Of a DNA stretch of 64,000 nt, positions 9,308-17,902 are shown piece after piece; within the stretch, counting starts at the first letter, position 1; every line of letters starts with the position of its first letter. The DNA is from Legionella clemsonensis (GTDB lineage Bacteria > Pseudomonadota > Gammaproteobacteria > Legionellales > Legionellaceae): the NCBI RefSeq assembly GCF_002240035.1, contig NZ_CP016397.1, positions 850,001 to 914,000 of the forward strand. Direction: 5' to 3'. A model generated the notes under the pieces. The model saw only the letters and a list, made by a program, of their open reading frames with translations. It searched no databases and was not told the DNA's origin. The position numbers and the translations under genes are program-made.

Positions 9308-10093
9308 CTAAGCTAATAAGGCGCTTTGAATATCATGGGTTTCATAGTGGTAGTCAAATGGCCATAATGAGTTAATCTCGTCTAGATTAAATCGCGTAGA
9401 ATTTTTATACTCTTCGATTGCCATAGGAGTAATACTAAGAATATCTGACTGGGAAAAACTGCAACCGATAAGAGTCCATAAACAACGGTAAGAAGAAGCG
9501 TTAAGAGAAATTTGCTCCACATGCCCATAGATCTCACTTTCAGATAGCTCACGACTTGATAACAAATGTTTAGGGATCTTTACGCGCACTAGAAGCTGTG
9601 GGTAATGAAACTTATGCAAGTTATTAATTGCCACCATTTTTTCTTTAGTTAAGGTAACGGCAAGAGTAGTTTTAGCGCAGGTATTATTTAATAGGTTAAC
9701 AAGATGTTCAAGATTAACTCTGGGAAGTTCTCCATTCTTAAGCTTAGGTAAAGTAAGAATGTCCGGATAGTTGCTATTTTCGCCCTTTTCGCAAAAAGGA
9801 ATACTAAGATAGTATTCTCCCATACTCTCTTGTGCAAAAAAACCGGTATAGTGTTTCCCCCGAAGAAAGCAATTTAAGGAATATCGAGTGCGATAGGAAT
9901 TTAATTTTTCCTCGGAATTAACTGTTTCATAAGCCAACTGTATCTGACGTAGCTCTGCGTTGATTATTGCAGAATCTAATTCTTCTTGAGTATGAAGCTC
10001 AATAGTTCGAGTATAATAAGCACTTTTTATTTTTGGCAAATCAGCGGTAGGCTCTACTTTAAATAGTTTGAAAATATCCAGAGGGGCTTTCAT
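9308..10093 (-). CDS. J-domain-like protein lacking the HPD motif
   Basis: A 261-residue cytosolic protein. Residues 5-72 have the layout of a J domain: DIFKLFKVEPTADLPKIKSAYY, then a helix ending QLAYETVNSEEKLNSYRTRY. The HPD tripeptide that stimulates Hsp70 ATPase activity is not present; the loop reads IELHTQEEL. The remaining 190 residues have no motif I recognise. It is upstream of yacG, probably in one transcript. It may be a J-like adaptor that binds a partner without activating DnaK, or only a structural relative. The assignment rests on pattern reading of the N-terminus. Confidence 0.6.
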   Translation of the reverse strand: MKAPLDIFKLFKVEPTADLPKIKSAYYTRTIELHTQEELDSAIINAELRQIQLAYETVNSEEKLNSYRTRYSLNCFLRGKHYTGFFAQESMGEYYLSIPFCEKGENSNYPDILTLPKLKNGELPRVNLEHLVNLLNNTCAKTTLAVTLTKEKMVAINNLHKFHYPQLLVRVKIPKHLLSSRELSESEIYGHVEQISLNASSYRCLWTLIGCSFSQSDILSITPMAIEEYKNSTRFNLDEINSLWPFDYHYETHDIQSALLA

Positions 10094-10237
10094 AAATACT
10101 CCCGATTTATTTTGCCTGATTGTATTGAACTTTAGAGAATAATTAAAGGGTAAAAAATTGCCATGAGATTAATAAAAAATGCAGGGAGTATGATTGTGAG
10201 ACGGAGTACTTTATTTCATGGACACAAAAAAAACCTA

Positions 10238-10265
10238 TTGACTAAATTAAATCCTTTGTTACCAT
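10238..10265 (+). promoter_or_regulatory. Sigma-70-type promoter for the small exported protein
   Basis: TTGACT at 10238-10243 and TACCAT at 10260-10265 are separated by 16 bp, and the start codon follows at 10298. The -35 is a 5/6 match; the -10 is weaker. Confidence 0.45.
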
Positions 10266-10297
10266 TTGGCTTCCACTAATTATAGGGGTTTATAATA

Positions 10298-10726
10298 ATG
10301 AAACTTAAGTCACTGCTTTTTGTTTGTTGCCTGAGTTTGTTAACATCAGCATTTGCTGACAACCGTCATTTACATCCGCAAGCAAATAATCCTAATGCAA
10401 AGGCTACAGACGCTAAATCTGCTGCAAAAAGTGCTAAGTTACCAGGTTACTGTGAAATAGAAATTATCAATAGCAGCTATGATAATGTGCGTGTTTATGG
10501 GGTTTTTGATGATGGCACTAGTTTAACGCCTTTTAATATTTATCGCTATGAAAGTCCCCATTATATTGACCTATTTTACTATGGCTATTGCCATGCAGGT
10601 ATGAACTTGTACATTGATACCTTCAGTGGCTATCGAGTATACTCTGGCTACACCTATGTCAATAGCACTGTACACGTCGTACCTTATCTGACTAACAAAG
10701 CCAAAGTAGAAATTACTGCTAAATAA
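10298..10726 (+). CDS. Small exported protein of unknown function
   Basis: A 142-residue protein with a clear cleavable signal peptide (MKLKSLLFVCCLSLLTSAFA, cut about residue 20-21). The mature part begins with a short Asn/Ala/Lys-rich linker containing RHLHPQ, then a compact domain rich in Tyr and beta-strand-like sequence (YCEIEIINSSYDNVRVYGVFDD) with two cysteines near residues 52 and 98 that could form a disulphide. No catalytic motif is visible. It has its own promoter-like sequence and a strong terminator, so it is probably monocistronic and periplasmic. Confidence 0.75.
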   Translation: MKLKSLLFVCCLSLLTSAFADNRHLHPQANNPNAKATDAKSAAKSAKLPGYCEIEIINSSYDNVRVYGVFDDGTSLTPFNIYRYESPHYIDLFYYGYCHAGMNLYIDTFSGYRVYSGYTYVNSTVHVVPYLTNKAKVEITAK

Positions 10727-10746
10727 TTTATTAAGAAGCTCTTACC

Positions 10747-10775
10747 AAGGCACGATTTTTCGTGCCTTTCTTTTA
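10747..10775 (+). terminator. Intrinsic terminator
   Basis: A 9-bp stem (AAGGCACGA / TCGTGCCTT) with a TTTT loop followed by a T-rich tail lies 20 bp after the stop of the small exported protein and before the His-rich lipoprotein. Confidence 0.85.
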
Positions 10776-10797
10776 TCCATTATCCTTGAGGTTTACC

Positions 10798-11241
10798 ATG
10801 ACACGTATTCTTGCTTTACTCATTTTATTGCCTTTAATCAATGCATGCACGATTGAAAATGACTATTATGAGAGTAATTATCACTCACATCCCAGTACGC
10901 ATTACCATTCAAACCCTGGTGCTCAGGTTGAAGTGCCCTATGGTGATTCGTATAGAGAGCCCAATACCCATTATCACTACAATGAAAGAATGGCTTATAA
11001 ACATTCTAACCAGCACGGGCATAGAAATAATGTTCCTCGCGGTAAACCTTATACCTATCAACATGCTCCCAATACACATGGTCACTCCAATAAGGCGATA
11101 ACAAGAAAAGGACCTGCCAATAATAAAGCAGATTCCAATATCCATAGTCATGAAAATAAAAATTCTTCCAATCATGGTCATCATTCAATTCGTAGCCATG
11201 AAAAGGAAGTAGGGATTACTACTCATGGTCATGACTCCTAA
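10798..11241 (+). CDS. Histidine-rich lipoprotein
   Basis: A 147-residue predicted lipoprotein. I start it at the ATG at 10798, after GAGG, because this places a hydrophobic signal directly before a lipobox-like LINAC at residues 13-17. The mature protein is polar and full of His-x-His pairs (YHSH, HYHS, HYHY, HGHR, HGHS, IHSH, HGHH, HGH), spaced roughly every 12-20 residues and usually preceded by Asn or Ser. This suggests a metal-binding surface (zinc, nickel or copper), but no domain family is evident. The low-complexity sequence leaves several overlapping spurious frames open. It is followed 48 bp later by a BON lipoprotein. Confidence 0.75.
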   Translation: MTRILALLILLPLINACTIENDYYESNYHSHPSTHYHSNPGAQVEVPYGDSYREPNTHYHYNERMAYKHSNQHGHRNNVPRGKPYTYQHAPNTHGHSNKAITRKGPANNKADSNIHSHENKNSSNHGHHSIRSHEKEVGITTHGHDS

Positions 11242-11289
11242 ATTATGGTGTGGTATCTTTCCTTTGATTTTTTGTTTAAAGGAAATAAC

Positions 11290-11595
11290 ATGTTAAAAAT
11301 AATCAAGTTATTCACTATCACATTACTGATAACTCTTATCGCTGCTTGTGCTGCGACACCAACGACTGAAAGCACTGGACAATATCTTGACAGTGCTGCA
11401 ATTACAGCAAAGGTTAAAGCGGAATTGGTGGATAAATTAGGAGCTAAAGGATTTGCAATCAAGGTAAAAACTTATAAAGACCTTGTGCAATTGAGTGGGT
11501 TCGTAAACAGTGCGGTAATCAAACAGCGTGCTGGTGTCATTGCTGGCAATGTGGAGGGTGTGAAGCACGTTCGTAATGATTTGATTGTTAAATAA
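11290..11595 (+). CDS. BON-domain lipoprotein (OsmY-like)
   Basis: A 101-residue lipoprotein with one BON domain, a fold thought to bind phospholipid or other envelope ligands. I use the ATG at 11290, behind AAAGGAAA, because it gives a short signal ending in LIAAC (lipobox). The BON core is seen in DSAAITAKVKAELVDK, the strand VKTYKDLVQLSGFV and the closing VEGVKHVRNDLIV. E. coli OsmY and DolP have two BON domains; this one has a single copy. Likely in the inner leaflet of the outer membrane. It precedes the glyA promoter. Confidence 0.88.
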   Translation: MLKIIKLFTITLLITLIAACAATPTTESTGQYLDSAAITAKVKAELVDKLGAKGFAIKVKTYKDLVQLSGFVNSAVIKQRAGVIAGNVEGVKHVRNDLIVK

Positions 11596-11608
11596 CTTAA
11601 ACGTTTGC

Positions 11609-11650
11609 GTGACAGTATCAGGTGAGCAGTACTATAATTGTTCAATTATA
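11609..11650 (+). promoter_or_regulatory. glyA promoter with overlapping inverted repeat
   Basis: GTGACA (11609-11614), an 18-bp spacer and a perfect TATAAT (11633-11638) precede glyA. The -10 is part of a TATAATTG/CAATTATA inverted repeat at 11633-11650, which could be an operator or only local symmetry. Confidence 0.55.
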
Positions 11651-11667
11651 AAACGTAAGGATTACAA

Positions 11668-12921
11668 ATGTTTGATAAAAGCTACACGATTGCAGATTTT
11701 GATGGAGAACTTTGGCAAGCTATCGAGGCTGAGCGTAAACGTCAGGAAGATCATATTGAGCTTATTGCTTCGGAAAATTATGCAAGTCCGCGGGTACTTG
11801 AAGCTCAAGGTTCAGTACTGACTAACAAATATGCTGAGGGTTACCCCAACAAACGCTATTATGGTGGCTGTGAACATGTTGATATCGCAGAATCATTGGC
11901 AATAGCAAGAGCTAAGCAATTATTTGGTGCTGATTATGTAAACGTGCAACCACATTCAGGTTCGCAAGCCAATGCAGCTGTCATGATGGCACTCCTCTCA
12001 CCAGGTGATGTTATTCTTGGAATGGCTCTGCCTCATGGGGGTCATTTAACGCACGGCTCAAAAGTTAATTTCTCAGGCAAACTTTATCATGCAGTGGAAT
12101 ATGGTGTAGATGCTGATACTGGCTTAATTGACTACAATGTTTTGGAGAATCTGGCTGTTGAACATCGACCTAAAATGATTATTGCCGGTTTTTCGGCCTA
12201 CTCGCAAATCCTGGACTGGCAGCGATTTAGGGCAATTGCTGATAAAGTAGGGGCTTATTTAATGGCCGATGTTGCTCATGTTGCTGGTTTGATTGCTGCA
12301 GATCTGTATCCTTCTCCAATTCCCTATGCTGATGTAGTTACCTCAACAACACATAAGACCTTGCGGGGTCCCAGAGGAGGATTAATACTGGCTCGAGCCA
12401 ATGAGGAAATTGAAAAAAAATTAAATTCCTCCGTATTTCCCGGGATGCAGGGCGGGCCCCTTATGCATGTGATTGCAGCAAAAGCGGTTGCTTTCGCGGA
12501 AGCGTTGCAACCTGAGTTCAAAAAGTATCAGCGTCAGGTTTTGTTAAATGCAAAAATTATGGCAGAAACGCTAAAAGGCCGAGGTTATCCCATCGTTTCT
12601 GGTGGTACAGAAAATCATCTAATGTTGGTTAATCTGATTGCAAAAAATCTTACTGGCAAAGAAGCTGATGCGGCTCTCGGCAAGGCTCATATTACAGTCA
12701 ATAAAAATACTGTTCCTAATGATCCTCGCTCTCCTTTTGTAACCAGTGGTCTTCGTTTAGGGACTCCTGCAATTACCACACGCGGCTTTAAAGAAAAAGA
12801 GGTAAGCATGTTAAGCGAATGGATAGCTGATGTGCTTGATGATGTTAATGACGAGGCAACCCTTTCCCGAGTTAAAAATCAAGTGTTGCAGTTATGTCGA
12901 GAATTTCCGGTATATCGCTAA
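11668..12921 (+). CDS. glyA: Serine hydroxymethyltransferase
   Basis: A 417-residue PLP enzyme interconverting serine and glycine with transfer of a one-carbon unit to tetrahydrofolate in the cytoplasm. Length is standard. The PLP-binding lysine is in the family motif [15 protein letters not shown] near residue 229. The N-terminal [19 protein letters not shown] and the [14 protein letters not shown] segment are also diagnostic. The start follows GTAAGGA. nrdR begins one base after its stop codon, so glyA heads a long co-directional run. Confidence 0.98.
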   Translation: MFDKSYTIADFDGELWQAIEAERKRQEDHIELIASENYASPRVLEAQGSVLTNKYAEGYPNKRYYGGCEHVDIAESLAIARAKQLFGADYVNVQPHSGSQANAAVMMALLSPGDVILGMALPHGGHLTHGSKVNFSGKLYHAVEYGVDADTGLIDYNVLENLAVEHRPKMIIAGFSAYSQILDWQRFRAIADKVGAYLMADVAHVAGLIAADLYPSPIPYADVVTSTTHKTLRGPRGGLILARANEEIEKKLNSSVFPGMQGGPLMHVIAAKAVAFAEALQPEFKKYQRQVLLNAKIMAETLKGRGYPIVSGGTENHLMLVNLIAKNLTGKEADAALGKAHITVNKNTVPNDPRSPFVTSGLRLGTPAITTRGFKEKEVSMLSEWIADVLDDVNDEATLSRVKNQVLQLCREFPVYR

Positions 12922-12922
12922 C

Positions 12923-13384
12923 ATGCATTGTCCATTTTGTCATGCCGAAGACACCAAGGTAGTTGATTCTCGCCTTGTTGCAGAAGGAGCTCAGGTTCGA
13001 AGAAGACGACAATGTCTTATCTGTCATGAGCGTTTTACGACTTTTGAGACGGCTGAATTAATTATGCCGTTAATTATTAAGCGAGATGGGCGCAGAGAGC
13101 CTTTTAATATTCAAAATTTACGTGCAGGCATGTTGCGTGCCCTGGAAAAAAGACCTGTAAGCGTTGATGCCTTGGAAGAGGCAATTGTGACTATTATGCA
13201 ACAGATTCGCCGTCGCGGTGAGCGGGAAATTGATTCACGTGAAGTAGGCGAGCTGGTAATGAAGCAATTATACCGTCTTGATCATGTTGCTTATGTACGT
13301 TTTGCTTCCGTATACAAGCGCTTTAAAGACGTCAGTGATTTCAGACAAGCGATTGATGAAATGAAAGATGATAGAAACTCATGA
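12923..13384 (+). CDS. nrdR: Transcriptional repressor of ribonucleotide reductase genes
   Basis: A 153-residue ATP-cone repressor of nrd genes. I start it at the ATG at 12923, one base past the glyA stop, since this gives the invariant N-terminus MHCPFC. Zinc ligands are C-x-x-C at residues 3-6 and again in [16 protein letters not shown]. The ATP-cone begins near residue 48 ([12 protein letters not shown]). In many proteobacteria rib genes lie between nrdR and nusB; here nusB follows directly after 8 bp. Confidence 0.97.
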   Translation: MHCPFCHAEDTKVVDSRLVAEGAQVRRRRQCLICHERFTTFETAELIMPLIIKRDGRREPFNIQNLRAGMLRALEKRPVSVDALEEAIVTIMQQIRRRGEREIDSREVGELVMKQLYRLDHVAYVRFASVYKRFKDVSDFRQAIDEMKDDRNS

Positions 13385-13392
13385 GGTAATTT

Positions 13393-13830
13393 GTGGAAAA
13401 ACAAGAAATTAGTGGCAAAAGACGCGCCAGGAAATTAGCATTGCAAGCGCTTTATCAATGGCACATGTCTCATCAAGCGTTGTACGAAATTGAAGCCCAG
13501 TTTCGCGTGAATAATAATATGGCAAAAGTAGATGATAAGTATTTTTGCCGGCTTCTTCATGGTATTCCTAAGCAAATTGACAAATTGGAGGAGAATCTTA
13601 AACCTTTTTTAGACAGACCTATTGAAAGTTTAAATCCTATTGAGCTGACGGTATTGCGATTAGGCGCCTTTGAACTCCTTCACTGCCCTGAAATACCCTA
13701 CCGTGTTGTCCTGGATGAAGCCATTTCCCTAACCAGGGAGTTTGGTTCTCAAGATGGTTATCGTTACGTAAATGGCGTCTTAAATAATTTGGCGCAGCAA
13801 GCCAGAAAAATTGAAATTAGTCATGGATGA
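13393..13830 (+). CDS. nusB: Transcription antitermination factor NusB
   Basis: A 145-residue all-helical RNA-binding protein that works with NusE (S10) at boxA sequences in rRNA operons. It begins with GTG at 13393, preceded by GAGG. Family features are the N-terminal RRARKLALQALYQW and the later ELLHCPEIPYRVVLDEAISLTREFG and RYVNGVLNNLA segments. It overlaps thiL by 8 bp, so the two are translationally coupled. Confidence 0.97.
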   Translation: MEKQEISGKRRARKLALQALYQWHMSHQALYEIEAQFRVNNNMAKVDDKYFCRLLHGIPKQIDKLEENLKPFLDRPIESLNPIELTVLRLGAFELLHCPEIPYRVVLDEAISLTREFGSQDGYRYVNGVLNNLAQQARKIEISHG

Positions 13831-14773
13831 GTTCTCTTTAATAGATACTTTTTTTAAATACCCAACTCACCCGCGTGATGATGTCAAGTATGGAATTGGC
13901 GATGATGCGGCCTGCGTAACTATTCCAGCAGAACATGAATTACTGATTAGTACGGATACACTCGTCTCAGAAGTGCATTTTCTAAGCACTTGGGATGCCT
14001 ATGATATTGCTTATAAAGCAGTGATGGTTAATATAAGTGATATGGCCGCTATGGGAGCGATGCCTTGCTGGCTCAGTCTCGGATTAACCTTACCTGAATC
14101 AAATGTCACTTGGCTGCAACGTTTTTCACAGGGACTGCATGAGGCTTTAAATCAATTTAACGTGGCGTTGATAGGTGGTGATACAACCCGTGGTCCTCTG
14201 AGTATGACGTTAACTATTCATGGCTTGGCGCCGAGAGGCAAAGCGGTGCGCCGTAGTGGTGCAAAGGTTGGTGATAAAATTTATGTGAGTGGTGAGTTAG
14301 GTGCAGCTGCACTTGCTGTCTATTTTTTACATCACAAGAATATCAATACCGAAGATATAAAAGTTTTAATGAAAAAATTGCAGCATCCTAAACCTCGTGT
14401 TGATTTAAATGGGATCCTGCAGGAGTATGCTTCTGCTGCTATTGATATTTCCGATGGTCTAAGTGCAGATTTAAATCATATTTGCGTCTCTAGTAGCGTG
14501 GGAGCTTGTTTGATAGGGGAAAATATTCCCATTCATCCTCTTGTAAAGAAATATCAACAGGACGAGGCCATTTATTTTTCCCTTACCGGTGGCGATGATT
14601 ATGAGTTATGTTTCACAGTATCTCCGGTGAAAGAGCAGCAATTCATTGCTTCGCTTACTAAACTTGGCTTGGAGTGCTGCTTTGTTGGGACAATAGAAGA
14701 GCAAAAGGGGATAAGGATAACCATGGCAGGTAAATCGAAAGTTTTTACACCACGTGGCTACAGTCATTTTTGA
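13823..14773 (+). CDS. thiL: Thiamine-monophosphate kinase
   Basis: A 316-residue enzyme that phosphorylates thiamine monophosphate to the active cofactor thiamine pyrophosphate using ATP. The start is the ATG at 13823 inside the end of nusB; a longer frame to 13811 would add four residues only. Family motifs are DDVKYGIGDDAACV near the N-terminus, NISDMAAMGAMPCWLSLGL, LIGGDTTRGP and the C-terminal AIDISDGLSADL and LTGGDDYELCF. The nusB-thiL-pgpA order is common in gamma-proteobacteria. Confidence 0.97.
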   Translation: MDEFSLIDTFFKYPTHPRDDVKYGIGDDAACVTIPAEHELLISTDTLVSEVHFLSTWDAYDIAYKAVMVNISDMAAMGAMPCWLSLGLTLPESNVTWLQRFSQGLHEALNQFNVALIGGDTTRGPLSMTLTIHGLAPRGKAVRRSGAKVGDKIYVSGELGAAALAVYFLHHKNINTEDIKVLMKKLQHPKPRVDLNGILQEYASAAIDISDGLSADLNHICVSSSVGACLIGENIPIHPLVKKYQQDEAIYFSLTGGDDYELCFTVSPVKEQQFIASLTKLGLECCFVGTIEEQKGIRITMAGKSKVFTPRGYSHF

Positions 14774-14808
14774 TTGCACCCGAATGCCGCAGCTTTATTG
14801 GAGAAATA

Positions 14809-15291
14809 ATGAATGCAGTAAAACTAGAGAATAAAGTCTGGCAAAATCCCGTATATTTTATCGCCTTTGGTTTTGGTAGCGGGTTAATGCCGTTTGCTCC
14901 TGGGACCTGGGGGACACTTGCCGCAATTCCTGTTTATTTATTAATTGCGGGACAATCTTTAGGTCTCTACTTAATAATAACGCTCTTGGCATTCTTGCTG
15001 GGGGTGTGGGTTAGCGAAAAAGTATCGAAAGAATTAGGGGTTCATGATTATTCTGGTATCGTCTGGGATGAAGTGGTTGGCTACTTATTAACTATGATAA
15101 TGGCTCCTCAAGGAATAGGATGGGTAGTAACAGGCTTTATACTTTTTCGTATTTTTGACATCTGGAAACCACAGCCAATTCGATTCATTGATCTGCATGT
15201 GCGAGGTGGGGTAGGCATTATGCTTGATGATGTTCTGGCAGCCATTCCTGCCTGGTTAATACTGCAGTTGTTAGCCTGGGGTTTTGCATAA
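14809..15291 (+). CDS. pgpA: Phosphatidylglycerophosphatase A
   Basis: A 160-residue inner-membrane phosphatase that makes phosphatidylglycerol from its phosphate. I start it at the ATG at 14809, directly behind GGAG, rather than at an earlier non-ATG codon overlapping thiL. The conserved segments GSGLMPFAPGTWGTLAAIP, YSGIVWDEVVGY and FRIFDIWKPQPIR are all present, with three to four hydrophobic segments. Its stop is immediately followed by the next ATG. Confidence 0.95.
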   Translation: MNAVKLENKVWQNPVYFIAFGFGSGLMPFAPGTWGTLAAIPVYLLIAGQSLGLYLIITLLAFLLGVWVSEKVSKELGVHDYSGIVWDEVVGYLLTMIMAPQGIGWVVTGFILFRIFDIWKPQPIRFIDLHVRGGVGIMLDDVLAAIPAWLILQLLAWGFA

Positions 15292-16347
15292 ATGAATGAA
15301 AATCACAAAGAATTAATTAGTATCGGCTTAACCATCGGGATTGTAGTATTTGCGCTGTTTATTGTGCATCGCTTTATCCCCTCAATGATTTGGGCGACTA
15401 TTATTGGTATTGCTACCTATCCTTTATACCTGCGTTGGCGGTATTTTTTCGGCAATTATCATAATCTTTCAGCCTTACTGTTTACCTCAATTCTTGCTTT
15501 ATTATTTTTACTTCCTTTAAGTTGGTTAGCCACGATTTTAATTAAAGAACTACAATTGTTTATTAACTATCTGCAAACAATCAACCGTCAAGGCGGACAG
15601 GCGCCCTCCTTGTTACAACAATTTCCTGTGATTGGTAATGATTTAGTCACCTATTGGGATAATAACATCGGCCAACCTGGAAAAGTAAGAGGTCTATTAT
15701 CGAATCTACATTTGTCTTTGACGCCAGCCAGTTACTACATCAAGCAAATAGGAGTTAATTTGGCGCATCGAGGGTTTCAATTGGGATTTACGCTGTTGGC
15801 GTTATTTTTCTTTTTTCGTGATGGCGATAAATTAATTCAACAGGTTAATCATATCGGAGAGTTTTGCTTAGGCCAACGATGGTTTCGATATGCCGACAGG
15901 CTTCCTTCAGCCTTACGGGCCACAGTGAATGGCACTATAGTCGTAGGCTTAGGAGTGGGGGTTTTAATGGGGGTTTGCTATATGCTTGTTGGTTTTCCTG
16001 CGCCTACCTTGACGGGCTTTATCACCGCATTTGCGGCGATGATTCCCTTTGTGGTTCCTATTGTGTTTGCTATCGTAGCACTTATTCTGCTGTCGATGGG
16101 GTCGCTGATTAGTGCAATCATTGTCGTTATTTGGGGTACGGTAGTGATGTTTGTAGCCGATCATTTTATTAAGCCAGTTTTAATTGGTGGTGCTATTAAA
16201 TTACCATTTTTAGCAGTGCTTTTTGGTATTTTGGGAGGCGTAGAGACGCTAGGCTTGTTAGGGTTATTTGTGGGACCAATTATTATGGTTTTATTTGTTA
16301 CGCTTTGGCAGGAGCCTCAGGGTGATGTTAAACCAATCCTCGGTTAG
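15292..16347 (+). CDS. AI-2E family transporter (PerM/YdiK-like membrane protein)
   Basis: A 351-residue multi-pass inner-membrane protein of the AI-2E/PerM family. Two hydrophobic segments near the N-terminus are followed by a soluble stretch, then ALFFFFRDGDKL (family hallmark) near residue 170, and four further helices including VGFPAPTLTGFITAFAAMIPFVVP. Members have been linked to autoinducer-2 export or to sodium/proton antiport; the substrate here is unknown. Its ATG abuts the pgpA stop, so it is the last gene of the glyA run. Confidence 0.92.
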   Translation: MNENHKELISIGLTIGIVVFALFIVHRFIPSMIWATIIGIATYPLYLRWRYFFGNYHNLSALLFTSILALLFLLPLSWLATILIKELQLFINYLQTINRQGGQAPSLLQQFPVIGNDLVTYWDNNIGQPGKVRGLLSNLHLSLTPASYYIKQIGVNLAHRGFQLGFTLLALFFFFRDGDKLIQQVNHIGEFCLGQRWFRYADRLPSALRATVNGTIVVGLGVGVLMGVCYMLVGFPAPTLTGFITAFAAMIPFVVPIVFAIVALILLSMGSLISAIIVVIWGTVVMFVADHFIKPVLIGGAIKLPFLAVLFGILGGVETLGLLGLFVGPIIMVLFVTLWQEPQGDVKPILG

Positions 16348-16523
16348 AACAAATGTTACGTGTGCTCCACTATGCCTCGAAGCTCAGGGTTTCTGACTTA
16401 GGCCAGCGAAATGGCAGATTTTCTTGTGCTAAAAAATATTTTTTAAGACCTCTTGGAATTTGATACCTTTAGCCCAATATTATTATCATAATTTTCCCAA
16501 GACCCATAGAAGTAGGGGGTATA
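16348..16523. other. Intergenic stretch, no gene seen
   Basis: The 176 bp after the AI-2E transporter contain an A/T-rich palindromic stretch around 16429-16445 but no convincing terminator or coding sequence. The ribosome site and promoter of the next small gene must lie near its end. Confidence 0.4.
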
Positions 16524-16790
16524 ATGAATAAGGATTGGCCAACAAGAGATCAAGACATGTTTACTGCCCAACGCATAATGGAAGAATATGCAAAAGAGCA
16601 AAATACCGACTCCCTTGGATTATTTGAGCTTGTCGTTAATCAAGAAGAAAAAAGAATGGACTTTCGTTTATCTTCCTGGGTTTTACTCTTGGCAGAACAC
16701 TTCAAATCCCTTTATGGTGCAAGTCAAGGTGATTTTGTAACTCGACAAGTCATTAGTCGCTGTATCACAAAGGATGAAACTGTACATTAA
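16524..16790 (+). CDS. Small hypothetical protein
   Basis: An 88-residue soluble protein that I do not recognise. It begins after GTAGGGGG. The composition is ordinary for a folded protein, with an acidic N-terminal helix (QRIMEEYAKEQN) and a central amphipathic part (FRLSSWVLLLAEHFKSLYG). No signal peptide, membrane helix or known motif is visible. The good ribosome site and codon use argue for a real gene. Confidence 0.6.
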   Translation: MNKDWPTRDQDMFTAQRIMEEYAKEQNTDSLGLFELVVNQEEKRMDFRLSSWVLLLAEHFKSLYGASQGDFVTRQVISRCITKDETVH

Positions 16791-16813
16791 TCTTTTATCC
16801 AACCCAGCAATTG

Positions 16814-16867
16814 TAGAGGCGTTTTTAAGCAAGCAAAATGCGTAAGACAACAGGATAAACGCCTCTA
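16814..16867. repeat. 11-bp inverted repeat between convergent genes
   Basis: TAGAGGCGTTT at 16814-16824 is repeated inverted at 16857-16867 with 32 bp between the arms. It lies between the small hypothetical gene and the convergent solute-binding protein gene. It may be a poor bidirectional terminator or a recombination scar; the loop is longer than usual for a terminator. Confidence 0.5.
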
Positions 16868-16924
16868 ATGCGCTATTAGATGCGTTTACCTGGCAAGACA
16901 ATAGCTATGCGTCGAGCAGAGCCC

Positions 16925-17704
16925 TCAAAAAAAGGCAATGTACTTATTAAACTCCCGTTTGAAAGCGTTGCTATTTTGAAATTTTATTAGGGCCTGATTA
17001 ATCTGGTTTAGTAATTCTGCATTATTGCGATTGACTGCAATTCCAAGACCAAAGCCATAACTGAAAGGTTGACCCAACACCTTTAATCTTCCTGAAGATT
17101 GTGCTTGCCAATACATGGCAGAAGGATTATCCATCAAGACTATCTCCACTTTTCCTGCTTGCAGAGCATCAATGAGACTGGGTGCGTCATTAAAGCTGAT
17201 AATTTTAGGATCTCGAATCCCCAAGGCATTTATTACAGCCGGAAAAATAGTTCCTTCTTCGATACCAATCGTTTTATTATGCAACAGTTGCAGTGTAAAA
17301 GGTTGGTCAGCCAATTGGTTAAGACCTATAAAACGAGAATGACTCAACAGATAAGGCATGGAAAAAAGCACACGAGCAGAGCGTTCTGGCGTAATGGTCA
17401 AGGCGCTTACTGCAGCATCCACTTGTCCCCTTTCAAGGGAAGTAAAAATATTATTGAACTCCGTGGGAACAAAAACACAGGTGCGCTGGATTTCCTGACA
17501 AATATATTTCATCATGGAAATGTCAAATCCATAAAGTTGTGAATTTGCTCCTTCCATAATGAAAGGAGGTGTAAATGTATCCACTGCGATTCTAAGTGGT
17601 AGAGGCGCAGGTTGAGGGGGCTCCTGAGTTGCATGCAGGGAGTTAAGGAAAAAAAAGAAAAGCGTGAAAATACCGACAAAGAAATGTTTCATACGTTTAA
17701 TCAT
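16925..17704 (-). CDS. Amino-acid-type ABC transporter substrate-binding protein (SBP family 3)
   Basis: A periplasmic binding protein of about 259 residues with a signal peptide (KHFFVGIFTLFFFFLNSLHA). The family 3 fold is clear: PLRIAVDTFTPPFIMEG, then YGFDISMMKYIC, the ligand-site stretch DAAVSALTITPERSARVLFSMPY, and a hinge at KTIGIEEGTIFPAVIN. Such proteins deliver amino acids or opines to ABC importers or act as sensors. No permease or ATPase gene is adjacent, so it is an orphan. The start is uncertain: ATGs at 17704 and 17692 and a TTG at 17716 all lack a clear ribosome site. Confidence 0.88.
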   Translation of the reverse strand: MIKRMKHFFVGIFTLFFFFLNSLHATQEPPQPAPLPLRIAVDTFTPPFIMEGANSQLYGFDISMMKYICQEIQRTCVFVPTEFNNIFTSLERGQVDAAVSALTITPERSARVLFSMPYLLSHSRFIGLNQLADQPFTLQLLHNKTIGIEEGTIFPAVINALGIRDPKIISFNDAPSLIDALQAGKVEIVLMDNPSAMYWQAQSSGRLKVLGQPFSYGFGLGIAVNRNNAELLNQINQALIKFQNSNAFKREFNKYIAFF

Positions 17705-17902
17705 TGAGAGTTGCAATAATTAAGAATATAACTTGATAACTATTTTTTAAAGAAAATATTGCTTAATTCCTGCCTTGAAAATTCAGTGCCGGCAATAACC
17801 ATTACTACCGCTATTTATTTCTTAAATGGTAATTGTCTTTATCATTGAGTTTTCTTTTACTCTTCGCTAGGCTTAAGTATTGTTATTAGCAAAGTTTACT
17901 CG

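Noticed and set aside
10841-11188. Overlapping frames on both strands within the His-rich lipoprotein gene
   Set aside because: They have no ribosome site and arise from the low-complexity CAT/CAC-rich sequence.
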